Below, in pieces: positions 52,159 through 61,112 of a stretch of DNA of 64,000 bases. Position 1 is the stretch's first letter, and each line of letters opens with the position of its first letter. The DNA is from Rapidithrix thailandica. GTDB lineage: Bacteria > Bacteroidota > Bacteroidia > Cytophagales > Flammeovirgaceae. Position numbers and translations under genes: made by a program. The stretch lies in contig NZ_JBDKWZ010000013.1 of assembly GCF_039710355.1 (NCBI RefSeq), forward strand, positions 1 to 64,000. The letters run 5' to 3'. The notes beneath the pieces are model-generated. The model was not told the DNA's origin. It saw only the letters and a list, made by a program, of their open reading frames with translations, and ran no database searches.

Positions 52159-54036
52159 TTATTGTTGGTTATAACCTACAATAGGGTCGATGCTGGATAC
52201 CGCTACAAAGTGATACCCGGATCTTGCTTGTGCATAAACCTGTTGGGCCATTGGCAATAACTTTTCGTTTTTAGCCATGGCTTCGTAAATAGGTTTGATA
52301 AATTTTCTTCTCCCTACCGTTTTCAGAAAGCTTTTTAATCTTGGGTAGGCCGGGCTGTATTCGTATTTGACTACCAACATTAACCATTCAAAAAGCACCT
52401 CATTGTTTCCTGTTTTGGTAAACTGAAAACTTTTGTCCAATGCGGCCATTTGTTCGCTGTTCAATTCCCCGGGCATTTTTCTTAAGAAATGTACCCACTG
52501 TTGGTACACCCAACCTTTGGTTTGTAACTCGCCGGCAGTAGTCCCCTCATTGAATTTAGCTACTTCTTTTTCCACTTGTTCAAATTTGTCTGAGTGGATT
52601 TTCGGACAGTTTTCAGGTAAACCCGAATTGTAAACCCACTGCTCGATCCGCAAGCTTTCTACGGTAGAGTCTGGTAGGTTTTGTAATAAGTTTTTGTCTA
52701 AATATTTTAAAAAGGCCTCCGTGGTGATGGTTTGGAAAGCATGCGATTCGAAATACTGATTTAAGAAAGCATCCCATTTCTCACGTCCGGCAGTAAATTC
52801 CAATAATTTCAAGAAATAAAACCCTTTGTCATAGGCGATGGCGGTCATGCCTTCGTCCGGATCACGGCCCGAAAGGCTCAATTTTAATTTGGTATCGTCC
52901 GAATAATTCATTTCTTCCATTTCGTGTACCAAATCCTGATAGCTGATCAAGGCCAACATATCGGCAATGTCCTTTCCATAAATGGCTTCCATGATGCGGT
53001 TTTCAAAATATACGGTAAAACCTTCATTCATCCAGAAATCGTCCCAAGTGGCATTGGTTACCAGATTTCCGGACCAGGAGTGCGCCAGTTCATGTGCAAT
53101 GAGTGAGGTAAGAGAACGGTCGCCAGCCAGAATGGTAGGGGTGGCAAACGTCAAGCGAGGATTTTCCATTCCGCCAAAGGGAAAACTGGGAGGAAGTACG
53201 ATCACATCGTATTGTTCCCATTGGTAAGGGCCATATAGTTTTTCGGCTGCTATTAACATATCTTCCATTTCGGCAAATTCATATACGGCTTTTTCCAAAT
53301 CTGCGGGTTCTGCGTATACTCCGGTGCGTTTGCCGATGGCTTTGAAAGTAAGGTCTCCTACCGATAGTGCTAATAAATATGCAGGGATAGGTTGGCCCAT
53401 GTTAAACTCGTATACCCCTTCTTCCGAAATTTCTTTAGGGTTTTTTGCACTCATTAAGGCCATCAAGCCTTTAGGTACTTTTACCTTGGCATCATATGTA
53501 AAACGTATTCCGGGGCTGTCTTGGCAAGGTACCCAAGTACGCGCCAATATGGCTTGCGATTGCGTAAAGAGGAAAGGTTCTTTTTTGCCGGTAGTCTGGG
53601 AAGGCGACAACCATTGTAGTGCACTGGCTTCAGGGGAAGTGTGATAATGCACTACCAAACTTTGTGTGAAAGTATCTATTGATATTTCCAGCGCACTGCC
53701 CAAATAGGGAATTTCTTCATGCAAGGTGTAGTTGAGTTCCCGGTCGCCAACCATTACTTTTTCGATGGTGAGTCCGCGGGTGTCTAAGAACAAGCGTTCA
53801 CTTCCATGGTTTTCAAAGTCGATTTTGGCAGTCCCGGACAAGGTTTTTTGCTTGAAATCGACTTCTATATCCAAGGATAAGTGTTTCATCACAGCCTCTT
53901 GAGGATTGGCAAAAGTGTGCTTGTCTTCCACAGTCACTGCAGGTTCGTGTTTTTCTTCCATCGTTTTTTTCTTAGGTTGTTCACAAGAAAATAACATGAG
54001 CCCAAGGGCACATGCCAGCAAACTGAGCTTCTTCAT
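52159..54036 (-). CDS. M1 family aminopeptidase, lipoprotein (LTA4-hydrolase-like)
   Basis: This 625-residue protein starts at the Met at 54034-54036, which gives a lipoprotein signal (GLMLFSCEQPKKK); a longer reading is possible but not needed. It has the complete M1 set: the exopeptidase motif GGMEN at residues 288-292, zinc site HELAH at 315-319 and third ligand Glu338 in FWMNEGFTVYFE. A C-terminal helical domain of the leukotriene-A4-hydrolase type follows. It trims peptides in the periplasm or at the surface. Unlike the M1 homolog at 1995, all catalytic motifs are canonical. Confidence 0.95.
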   Translation of the reverse strand: MKKLSLLACALGLMLFSCEQPKKKTMEEKHEPAVTVEDKHTFANPQEAVMKHLSLDIEVDFKQKTLSGTAKIDFENHGSERLFLDTRGLTIEKVMVGDRELNYTLHEEIPYLGSALEISIDTFTQSLVVHYHTSPEASALQWLSPSQTTGKKEPFLFTQSQAILARTWVPCQDSPGIRFTYDAKVKVPKGLMALMSAKNPKEISEEGVYEFNMGQPIPAYLLALSVGDLTFKAIGKRTGVYAEPADLEKAVYEFAEMEDMLIAAEKLYGPYQWEQYDVIVLPPSFPFGGMENPRLTFATPTILAGDRSLTSLIAHELAHSWSGNLVTNATWDDFWMNEGFTVYFENRIMEAIYGKDIADMLALISYQDLVHEMEEMNYSDDTKLKLSLSGRDPDEGMTAIAYDKGFYFLKLLEFTAGREKWDAFLNQYFESHAFQTITTEAFLKYLDKNLLQNLPDSTVESLRIEQWVYNSGLPENCPKIHSDKFEQVEKEVAKFNEGTTAGELQTKGWVYQQWVHFLRKMPGELNSEQMAALDKSFQFTKTGNNEVLFEWLMLVVKYEYSPAYPRLKSFLKTVGRRKFIKPIYEAMAKNEKLLPMAQQVYAQARSGYHFVAVSSIDPIVGYNQQ

Positions 54037-54279
54037 AGTCAAGTTTATTGGAAATCTGATATTGATAAAATGAGACATAAATTTTCAGAAAATCATTGTT
54101 TGTATTACTGAATAGGGCTTCCTTCCAACCTTTGAAGAAGGTAGATTTTTCCTTTCAATTCCCTGCTTCTACTTCAAAGATAAAGCAAATCCAAATTCTG
54201 AGAGCAATTTCGCTAAATCTTGGCTAACTTTACAGATTCACAATTGGTTATCTTGAGGTTCATCAAAAAAGCTAACAAA

Positions 54280-57147
54280 GTGCACAAACAACAAGGGCTT
54301 ACGATTGAGAAAGAAACTCAACAAGAAGAGGAATTTATCGAAATCTACGGTGCCAGAGAGCACAATCTGAAAAATATTGATATTTCTTTTCCGCGCCATA
54401 AACTGATTGTCATCACAGGCATCAGTGGCAGTGGAAAGTCATCTTTGGCTTTTGATACTATTTATGCCGAAGGGCAGCGAAGGTATATGGAGAGCTTTTC
54501 TGCCTATGCCCGCTCGTTTATCGGCAATATGGAGCGGCCGGATGTGGACAAGATCAATGGCTTGAGTCCTGTCATCTCAATTGAACAAAAAACCACCTCC
54601 CGCAATCCGCGCTCTACGGTAGGGACGGTGACAGAAATTTATGATTTTATGCGTTTGCTGTATGCCCGGGCAGGGGAAGCCTTTTCCTATGTAACCGGGG
54701 AAAAAATGATTAAGCAAACCGAAGATCAGATTATTCAATTGCTTTTAAAGCAATACGAAGGGCAGAAGATGGTGGTGTTGGCTCCTGTGGTAAAAGGCCG
54801 TAAAGGACACTACCGCGAATTGTTTGTGCAATTGAGGAAGCAGGGATTTAATAAAGTGCGGGTGGATGGAGAGATTTCCGAGTTACTGCCCAAAATGCAA
54901 GTGGACCGCTATAAAACTCACGACATTGAAGTAGTGGTAGACCGGGTAGTGGTAAAAGGGGATGATAAGTACCGCTTGACACAATCGGTAAATACCGCAA
55001 TGAAAATAGGCAAAGGAGTGATGATGGTCTATTTGCCGGAAGAGTCGGAGAATGCCGTGAAGCACTTTTCGAAATTTCTGATGTGTCCTACTTCGGGGGT
55101 TTCCTATGATGAGCCTGCCCCTAATTTATTTTCTTTTAACTCTCCATACGGGGCTTGTCCGCAATGTAACGGATTGGGTGTCATAGAGGAAATTACCCGG
55201 GAATCAATCATTCCTGACGATACATTAAGCATCAGCCGTGGAGGGATAGCTCCTTTGGGAGAATACAGGGACATCTGGATCTTCAAAAAAATTGAGGCTA
55301 TCTTCAAAAAAAATAAACTGAGCATTAGTACTCCGATCAAGGATTTGCCCGAAGAAATGATGGAAATGTTGCTTTTCGGATCGGAAGAAGATGTGGCCGT
55401 GAAGTCCGTGAAGCACCCCGGAACCATGTGGCATACGAAGTTTGAAGGAATTATTAGTTTCTTGAGAAAACATAAGGATTCCGGGTCGGATAAAATACAG
55501 AAATGGGTAGAAGATTTTACGGTTACCTGTACTTGTCCAGCCTGTGAGGGAACCCGCCTGAAAAAAGAATCGGTACATTTCAAAATCGGCAATAAAAATA
55601 TCGCGGAGCTGGCTGAGATGGATATCCGGAAGTTGGGCGAATGGTTTGAAAACCTGGAAGACCGGATGTCGGAGCGGCAAAAGCGTATTGGCTTGGAAGT
55701 GCTCAAAGAAATTCGCAAGCGCATCAGCTTTTTATTGGATGTGGGCCTGGTTTACCTGACATTGAACCGGCCGTTGCGTACTCTGTCAGGGGGGGAAGCC
55801 CAGCGGATTCGCTTGGCCACCCAAATCGGTACGCAACTGGTAGGGGTTCTTTACATCTTGGATGAACCCAGTATTGGCTTGCATCAACGGGACAACGTGC
55901 GCTTGATCAAAGCTTTACAAGATTTGAGGGATTTGGGGAATTCGGTAATTGTGGTGGAGCATGATAAAGACATGATGTTAGCCTCGGATTACATTCTGGA
56001 TATAGGGCCGGGAGCCGGAATTCACGGAGGACGGATTGTTGCCAACGGTACACCGGAAGCATTTATCGGGCAGCATAGCATGACGGCTCAATTTCTGAAT
56101 GGGGAGCGAAGTATCGAAGTGCCTGAAAAACGAAGAGAAGGCAGTGGAAAGTCTATTGAGATCAAAGGGGCGAACGGGAATAATCTGAAAAACGTAAAAG
56201 CGACCTTTCCTTTAGGGAAAATGATCTGTGTTACAGGCGTTTCCGGAAGTGGGAAATCCACTTTGATTCACGAAACGTTATTCCCTATTCTGAATCAACA
56301 TTTTTATCGTTCCAGAAGAGAGCCTCTTGCTTATGAAAAAGTATCGGGACTGAAACATATCGACAAAGTAATTGAGGTAGACCAATCACCTATCGGAAGA
56401 ACTCCGCGCTCGAATCCGGCTACGTATACGGGCATGTTTACGGATATCCGCTCAATTTTTGCCTCTCTCCCCGAATCCAAAATACGGGGATATAAGCCAG
56501 GGCGCTTTTCCTTTAATGTAAAAGGAGGGCGTTGCGAAACGTGTCAGGGGGCCGGAAAGCAATTGGTAGAGATGGATTTCCTGCCGGATGTGTATGTGGA
56601 TTGCGAAACTTGCAAAGGCAAACGGTATAACCGGGAAACCTTGGAGGTTCGCTTTAAAGGCAAATCGATTTCGGATGTGTTGGACATGACTGTGGAGCAA
56701 GCTGTTGAGTTTTTTGAAAATCAACCGAAAATCTTGCGGAAAGTAAAAGCTCTTTTTGATGTGGGATTGGGGTACATTACCTTGGGGCAACATGCCACCA
56801 CTCTTTCCGGGGGAGAGGCCCAACGGGTGAAGTTAGCAACCGAACTGTCCAAAAAAGATACGGGGCAAACCTTCTATATCTTGGATGAGCCTACTACCGG
56901 TTTGCATTTTCAGGATATTCAACATTTGATGGATGTTTTAAACAAATTAGTCAGCAAAGGCAATACGGTATTGGTGATTGAGCACAACCTGGATGTAATC
57001 AAAGTGGCCGATCATATCATCGATTTAGGTCCGGAAGGAGGTAGTGAAGGGGGAACAATCTTATGTACCGGTACCCCTGAAGAAATAGCCAAACACCCGG
57101 AGAGCTATACCGGTAAGTTTTTACAAATAGAATTAAACAACAAATAG
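54280..57147 (+). CDS. uvrA: Excinuclease ABC subunit A (UvrA)
   Basis: This 955-residue protein, as started here, is the damage-recognition ATPase of nucleotide excision repair. It has two ABC modules (ITGISGSGKSSLAFDTIYAEG and VTGVSGSGKSTLIHETLFP), two ABC signatures (LSGGEAQRIRLATQ and LSGGEAQRVKLATE) and zinc modules (CPQCNGLGV, CTCPACEGTRL, CETCQGAGK, CETCKGKR). No ATG precedes the conserved start (EIYGAREHNLKNI): the frame has only TTG 54220, TTG 54244, TTG 54253 and GTG 54280 after a stop at 54214. I choose GTG 54280. A TAACTTTA box at 54225 could be the -7 element, which would rule out the first TTG. Confidence 0.93.
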   Translation: MHKQQGLTIEKETQQEEEFIEIYGAREHNLKNIDISFPRHKLIVITGISGSGKSSLAFDTIYAEGQRRYMESFSAYARSFIGNMERPDVDKINGLSPVISIEQKTTSRNPRSTVGTVTEIYDFMRLLYARAGEAFSYVTGEKMIKQTEDQIIQLLLKQYEGQKMVVLAPVVKGRKGHYRELFVQLRKQGFNKVRVDGEISELLPKMQVDRYKTHDIEVVVDRVVVKGDDKYRLTQSVNTAMKIGKGVMMVYLPEESENAVKHFSKFLMCPTSGVSYDEPAPNLFSFNSPYGACPQCNGLGVIEEITRESIIPDDTLSISRGGIAPLGEYRDIWIFKKIEAIFKKNKLSISTPIKDLPEEMMEMLLFGSEEDVAVKSVKHPGTMWHTKFEGIISFLRKHKDSGSDKIQKWVEDFTVTCTCPACEGTRLKKESVHFKIGNKNIAELAEMDIRKLGEWFENLEDRMSERQKRIGLEVLKEIRKRISFLLDVGLVYLTLNRPLRTLSGGEAQRIRLATQIGTQLVGVLYILDEPSIGLHQRDNVRLIKALQDLRDLGNSVIVVEHDKDMMLASDYILDIGPGAGIHGGRIVANGTPEAFIGQHSMTAQFLNGERSIEVPEKRREGSGKSIEIKGANGNNLKNVKATFPLGKMICVTGVSGSGKSTLIHETLFPILNQHFYRSRREPLAYEKVSGLKHIDKVIEVDQSPIGRTPRSNPATYTGMFTDIRSIFASLPESKIRGYKPGRFSFNVKGGRCETCQGAGKQLVEMDFLPDVYVDCETCKGKRYNRETLEVRFKGKSISDVLDMTVEQAVEFFENQPKILRKVKALFDVGLGYITLGQHATTLSGGEAQRVKLATELSKKDTGQTFYILDEPTTGLHFQDIQHLMDVLNKLVSKGNTVLVIEHNLDVIKVADHIIDLGPEGGSEGGTILCTGTPEEIAKHPESYTGKFLQIELNNK

Positions 57148-57189
57148 CTTTACTTTCGGTAAACTGGCATTCTAGTCTGTAAGTATACG

Positions 57190-57226
57190 AAAAGCCCAAA
57201 ACGGATAATTTCTGTTTTGGGCTTTT
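57190..57226 (+). terminator. Terminator after uvrA
   Basis: A 13-bp stem, AAAAGCCCAAAAC / GTTTTGGGCTTTT, with a ~9-base loop lies 43 bases past the uvrA stop. A/T tracts on both sides allow bidirectional use. The remaining 230 bases to 57457 hold no gene. Confidence 0.9.
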
Positions 57227-57457
57227 GCTTTCCGGGTAATACTCTTTGGGTATTTATACATATCCCGGCAGGCTTTGGCTAGTCAGCTCATGCTTTGAAG
57301 TAGAGTATGGAGAACAAGTGAAAGTTGAAGAACAGTCGCGAAGTACATGCTCAAAATCTATCCGGCACTTTTCTTTTCTTTGAAAAATTGTAGCGATTTA
57401 CGCACTGTTCAGTTCAATCACGTTATCGCCTGAATGGGGCATAGACCACAATGGGAG

Positions 57458-58582
57458 TTAGTTTGTCACCGAAATCAAAATAAAGGGGATGATAAAGAAG
57501 ATAAGAATTAGATACAAAAAGCCATAAAGGCGGTTTTGTACTGTGAGGTTTCCCAGTTTTTTTGCCAAAAAGATCGGAATACGCCTGATTTGGGGAAGAG
57601 GGTAGAGAAGGATCACCCCAATTACATTAAACAGTAAATGGGCAATGGCCAGGCTGATGGCTGCATTGGAAGTAGATACCGCTGCGATTAAGGCCGTAAC
57701 CGTGGTTCCGATATTGGCCCCCATTAGATAAGGGAAGGCTTTGGACAAGCTGATTTTGTTGGTCGCTACCAAAGGAACAATCATGGAACTGGTCAAGGAG
57801 CTGGATTGAACCAAGGAAGTTAGTACAAATCCGGTTGCCAGCGATTTGTTATTGGAACTAAAAAATAAGAACTCGGTAGTTTCCTGGGTGTCTTTAATCA
57901 ATACCCTCTTAATCAAAGAGGCAAAAGCTTTAATAGAAACAAACAAACCGATGAGTGCAATGAAAAAGATAAAAATCGAATGATTGCCAAATAACTCGGC
58001 AATGGTGCCTTCCACCGATTTTACCATTTGAATTACCCAAAAAGGCTTTTTAGGGGTAGTGGCCGCTTCAGAAGGGATCAGGTTGGTAATACTCAAGGAA
58101 AGGGAAGAGAGCCAACCCGTAAAATATTCTAAGGGAAAAAGAATCATCACGGTGATGATATTGAAAAAATCATGAAGAGTAGCTGCCGATATGGCTTTCC
58201 GGAACTCTTTCTTTTGGGTAATATGGCCTAAAGAAACAAAGGTACTGGTAACCGTGGTGCCGATATTGGCCCCCATGACAATGGGAATGGCTTGATGAAT
58301 GCTTAACATTCCGGATGCTACAATGGTAACTACCAAAGAAGTAACCGTAGAACTGCTCTGCATGATGGCGGTTGCCAAAAGGCCTATAAAAATAGCCACA
58401 AAGGGGTTTTCAGAAGCTTTGGTGAGCTCCTGGACGATCTTGTTTTCAAACTGAAAAGAAATTCCTAATAATTCTAATGAAGTTAAAAACAGGAAGCCAA
58501 TCAGTAATACCAGTACAACTCTTAGCAAGAAAGTACTTATAGAAAACTTCGATTTTAATTCTTTTATGATCTCCCCTATCAT
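57458..58582 (-). CDS. Na/Pi-cotransporter family protein
   Basis: This 374-residue polytopic protein has the inverted pair of QSSS motifs of sodium-phosphate symporters: AIMQSSSTVTSLVVTIVASG in the first half and SLVQSSSLTSSMIVPLVAT in the second. Each is followed by GANIGTTVT. About eight or nine membrane helices are visible. The short form lacks the C-terminal PhoU domain. It would take up phosphate with sodium, though some members move other anions. It is transcribed alone, divergent from the RsmI-like gene. Confidence 0.92.
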   Translation of the reverse strand: MIGEIIKELKSKFSISTFLLRVVLVLLIGFLFLTSLELLGISFQFENKIVQELTKASENPFVAIFIGLLATAIMQSSSTVTSLVVTIVASGMLSIHQAIPIVMGANIGTTVTSTFVSLGHITQKKEFRKAISAATLHDFFNIITVMILFPLEYFTGWLSSLSLSITNLIPSEAATTPKKPFWVIQMVKSVEGTIAELFGNHSIFIFFIALIGLFVSIKAFASLIKRVLIKDTQETTEFLFFSSNNKSLATGFVLTSLVQSSSLTSSMIVPLVATNKISLSKAFPYLMGANIGTTVTALIAAVSTSNAAISLAIAHLLFNVIGVILLYPLPQIRRIPIFLAKKLGNLTVQNRLYGFLYLILIFFIIPFILISVTN

Positions 58583-58923
58583 TGCAATCTTTTAAACAAT
58601 AAAAATCCACTTCTTTGTCAAAGGTACTTGACAACTTGTTTCAATAAAACGGTGAATGTAGTAACTTTTTACAGTTTCTCTTCTCTTATAATTTCATTTG
58701 CAGTAGGGATTTTTAGTTAAAAAAACTCAATATAACTTTAAAAATACCCCAATGCCTGATTATTAATGATTTTAAGAGTGGATTTAATCAGTCGTGTGTA
58801 AGTTTGCAAAGTTAAACTGATCTTCCATTGATTTGCAGTTCTTTAGGGTTAACAAATAGTTAATTCTTATGGGAAAGCCATCGGGTTGAGTACCGATTTA
58901 CGATTAATAATTATACTTTTCTT
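58583..58923. other. Divergent intergenic region
   Basis: These 341 bases lie between the starts of the Na/Pi gene (minus) and the RsmI-like gene (plus), so they carry both promoters. TAAGTTTG at 58799-58806 fits the -7 consensus for the plus strand; no clear -33 TTG accompanies it. No gene is seen. Confidence 0.4.
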
Positions 58924-59619
58924 ATGAAAATTTATCTGATTCCCAGTTTGCTGTCGGAAGAAACCGTACACTTACTGAGTCCTTATACCAAAGAGATCGT
59001 CAGTCAAACCACGCATTATTTAGTGGAAAACATACGTACAGCAAGGAGGTTCATCAGTGCCATGGATGCAGGGGTGAATATCCGGGAATTGAAATTTTTT
59101 GTTTTAGATAAAAAAACAAAATACGGAAGTGTGGAACGGTATCTGAGAAACTTGCCTTCCAATACTTCGGTGGGGGTGATATCGGAAGCCGGATGTCCGG
59201 GGGTAGCAGATCCGGGGGCGTTGGCCGTACAAGTAGCCCATCAGTACGGATGGGAAGTAGTGCCCGTACCAGGTCCTTCTTCCATACTTTTGGCCTTGAT
59301 GGGCTCCGGCATGAACGGGCAGTGTTTCACCTTTCAAGGCTATTTGCCTGTGGACAAAAATAAACGGAAATCCGTATTGCAGCGCCTGGAAAATGAGTCT
59401 GCTAAGAAAAGTGTGACCCAAATTTTTATGGAAACACCATACCGGAATAATCACCTTTTTGAAGATGTTTTAGAGAGTTGTAGTACCGGAACACGTCTGT
59501 GCGTAGCCGCCAATCTTACGGCCCCTGACCAGTTTATTCGCACGTTAACCGTGGGCGAGTGGAAAAAGAAAAAGCCGGATTTACACAAAAAACCTACTAT
59601 ATTTTTGTTGATGGCGTAG
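58924..59619 (+). CDS. SAM-dependent methyltransferase, RsmI-like (tetrapyrrole methylase family)
   Basis: This 231-residue protein is of the fold shared by RsmI and the tetrapyrrole methylases. Signatures are VGVISEAGCPGVADPGALAV and VVPVPGPSSILLALMGSGM, with the later FQGYLPVDKNKRKSVLQRL and IFMETPYRNNHLFEDVL. RsmI 2'-O-methylates C1402 of 16S rRNA. Many Bacteroidota carry this shorter RsmI-like protein beside the true one, so the rRNA role is likely but not certain. It ends at a strong palindromic terminator shared with the convergent phosphatase gene. Confidence 0.9.
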   Translation: MKIYLIPSLLSEETVHLLSPYTKEIVSQTTHYLVENIRTARRFISAMDAGVNIRELKFFVLDKKTKYGSVERYLRNLPSNTSVGVISEAGCPGVADPGALAVQVAHQYGWEVVPVPGPSSILLALMGSGMNGQCFTFQGYLPVDKNKRKSVLQRLENESAKKSVTQIFMETPYRNNHLFEDVLESCSTGTRLCVAANLTAPDQFIRTLTVGEWKKKKPDLHKKPTIFLLMA

Positions 59620-59628
59620 AGAGTTTCC

Positions 59629-59690
59629 ATATACAAGATTAAAGTCCAATAACTTTTCAAATCGTTATTGGACTTTAATCTTGTATATAT
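59629..59690. terminator. Long perfect-palindrome bidirectional terminator
   Basis: A 25-bp perfect stem (59629-59653 against 59664-59688) has a ten-base loop and T/A tracts outside. It sits exactly between the convergent methyltransferase and phosphatase genes. Confidence 0.92.
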
Positions 59691-59702
59691 TTTTCAAAAG
59701 AA

Positions 59703-60368
59703 CTAGTTACCACTGATAAAGGAGTCGGATACGGTATCAGCCAAGTTGTTTAAATGTTGTAGATGGGTTACATCGTTACGCTTTTCTATAGAATAGTTGC
59801 CCTTTTCGTAATGGAGTAAATATAGACAAAGGTTTTGATGTTCGAATTGGTCCATCTGACTGAGATCGTGGCCTATTAGCCAACTTAATAAGATCCGGAT
59901 GGCCCGCCCATGCATACAGATCAGGACATTTTGTTCATAGGGATTTGACATGATGTATTTCCAGGCAATCTGTTGCCGGGTTTGGACTTCCAAGGGGCTT
60001 TCTCCTTTCTCTACTTTCAGGTGTAGTTGCCCTTTTTTCCATCCCTCAATCATTGTATAGTACTGCCGGTCGTCCTCTTCGGTGATGATACGGCCCTCTT
60101 TCACCCCCCAACTAATTTCATTCAACCCTTCCAGTTGTTGCCAGGAAATGCCATCTTCAATGAAACTCCATACTGATTGGTGAGTCCGTTTGAGTTTGGA
60201 AGTATAGATCTTATCAAAAGGAAAATCTTTGAAATGTTGATGGAATGCACGGGCTTGCTTTCGGCCTAAATCATTTAAGCCGGCATCAATACCACAGCCT
60301 TGTACTAAACCAAGTTTGTTGTACTCTGTCTCCCCGTGTCGAACGATATAGATTTTCTTCGATGTCAA
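59703..60368 (-). CDS. Histidine phosphatase family protein
   Basis: This 221-residue member of the phosphoglycerate-mutase-like superfamily has the catalytic RHGE (IYIVRHGETEYN, residues 10-13) and the second histidine in ICMHGRAIRILLSWL. Further marks are DLGRKQARAF and IYTSKLKRTHQSV. Its substrate is not clear; alpha-ribazole or sugar-phosphate phosphatases look similar. The start is a TTG at 60366-60368, since no ATG precedes the conserved KKIYIVRHGE. Confidence 0.9.
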   Translation of the reverse strand: MTSKKIYIVRHGETEYNKLGLVQGCGIDAGLNDLGRKQARAFHQHFKDFPFDKIYTSKLKRTHQSVWSFIEDGISWQQLEGLNEISWGVKEGRIITEEDDRQYYTMIEGWKKGQLHLKVEKGESPLEVQTRQQIAWKYIMSNPYEQNVLICMHGRAIRILLSWLIGHDLSQMDQFEHQNLCLYLLHYEKGNYSIEKRNDVTHLQHLNNLADTVSDSFISGN

Positions 60369-60589
60369 ATTTTTCTAGTTTTGTGAAAAGTAATAGAGTT
60401 TTTTCAAATTATGATTATTACATTGGTTAGTTGATTGATAATCAGTGAAAAGTGTAGTTTTGTTTTTGCGGTTTTTTGATAAATAAACCGGGGTATATGC
60501 CTTTGATTTTTAACGAGTTATCTGCGTAAAAAGTCTGAAATTTGGCAAAGATTAATTTTTAACCTCTTAATAACAAATTAAATTTTTGT

Positions 60590-61003
60590 ATGATTCCTAA
60601 TACAGTTAGCTTAGAAGCGCTCAATCAGCCGGGCGAACATATGGGCACCCACCTGGGTATTGAGTTTACAGAGCTGGGCGACAATTACTTATGTGCCCGG
60701 ATGCCTGTAGATCACCGTACCAAGCAACCGATGGGCCTCTTACATGGGGGAGCTTCGGTGGTACTGGCTGAAACCTTGGGTAGTGTTGGTGGCAATTTAT
60801 TGGTAGCACATGAAAATAAATATTGTGTGGGAGTGGAAGTGAATGCTAATCATCTGAAGAGTGTAAAAGAGGGCTTTGTTATGGGAAGAGCGGAAGCTGT
60901 ACATATAGGACGGAAAATTCAGGTTTGGGAGATTAAAATTACCAATGAGCAGGGGCAATTGACGTGCATTAGTCGTTTGACATTGGCAGTAATGAACCGC
61001 TAA
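60590..61003 (+). CDS. Hotdog-fold thioesterase (PaaI/MenI-like)
   Basis: This 137-residue protein is a hotdog thioesterase of the YdiI/PaaI group. The active-site stretch RTKQPMGLLHGGASVVLAET includes the glycine-rich HGGAS turn and the acid Glu. The strand GVEVNANHLKSVKEG is typical. Such enzymes hydrolyse aryl- or acyl-CoA esters; in menaquinone producers the family includes MenI (DHNA-CoA thioesterase). No men genes are adjacent, so the substrate is open. Confidence 0.92.
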   Translation: MIPNTVSLEALNQPGEHMGTHLGIEFTELGDNYLCARMPVDHRTKQPMGLLHGGASVVLAETLGSVGGNLLVAHENKYCVGVEVNANHLKSVKEGFVMGRAEAVHIGRKIQVWEIKITNEQGQLTCISRLTLAVMNR

Positions 61004-61041
61004 ATAACTGAATCCTGAGGGGGAGAGAACGAAATTTTTGG

Positions 61042-61097
61042 AAAGAGCTATAAAACAATGAGAGATTACCTCTTCTTTGTTTTATAGCTCTTTTTTT
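61042..61097 (+). terminator. Terminator after the thioesterase gene
   Basis: The stem AGAGCTATAAAACAA / TTGTTTTATAGCTCT has a ~20-base loop and is followed by seven T. It lies about 38 bases past the stop and could also serve the convergent patatin gene. Confidence 0.9.
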
Positions 61098-61112
61098 GAC
61101 TGAAAATAGTGA

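Noticed and set aside
55104..55724. 206-codon frame antisense to uvrA
   Set aside because: It is a shadow of uvrA, which is unquestionably coding in this stretch.
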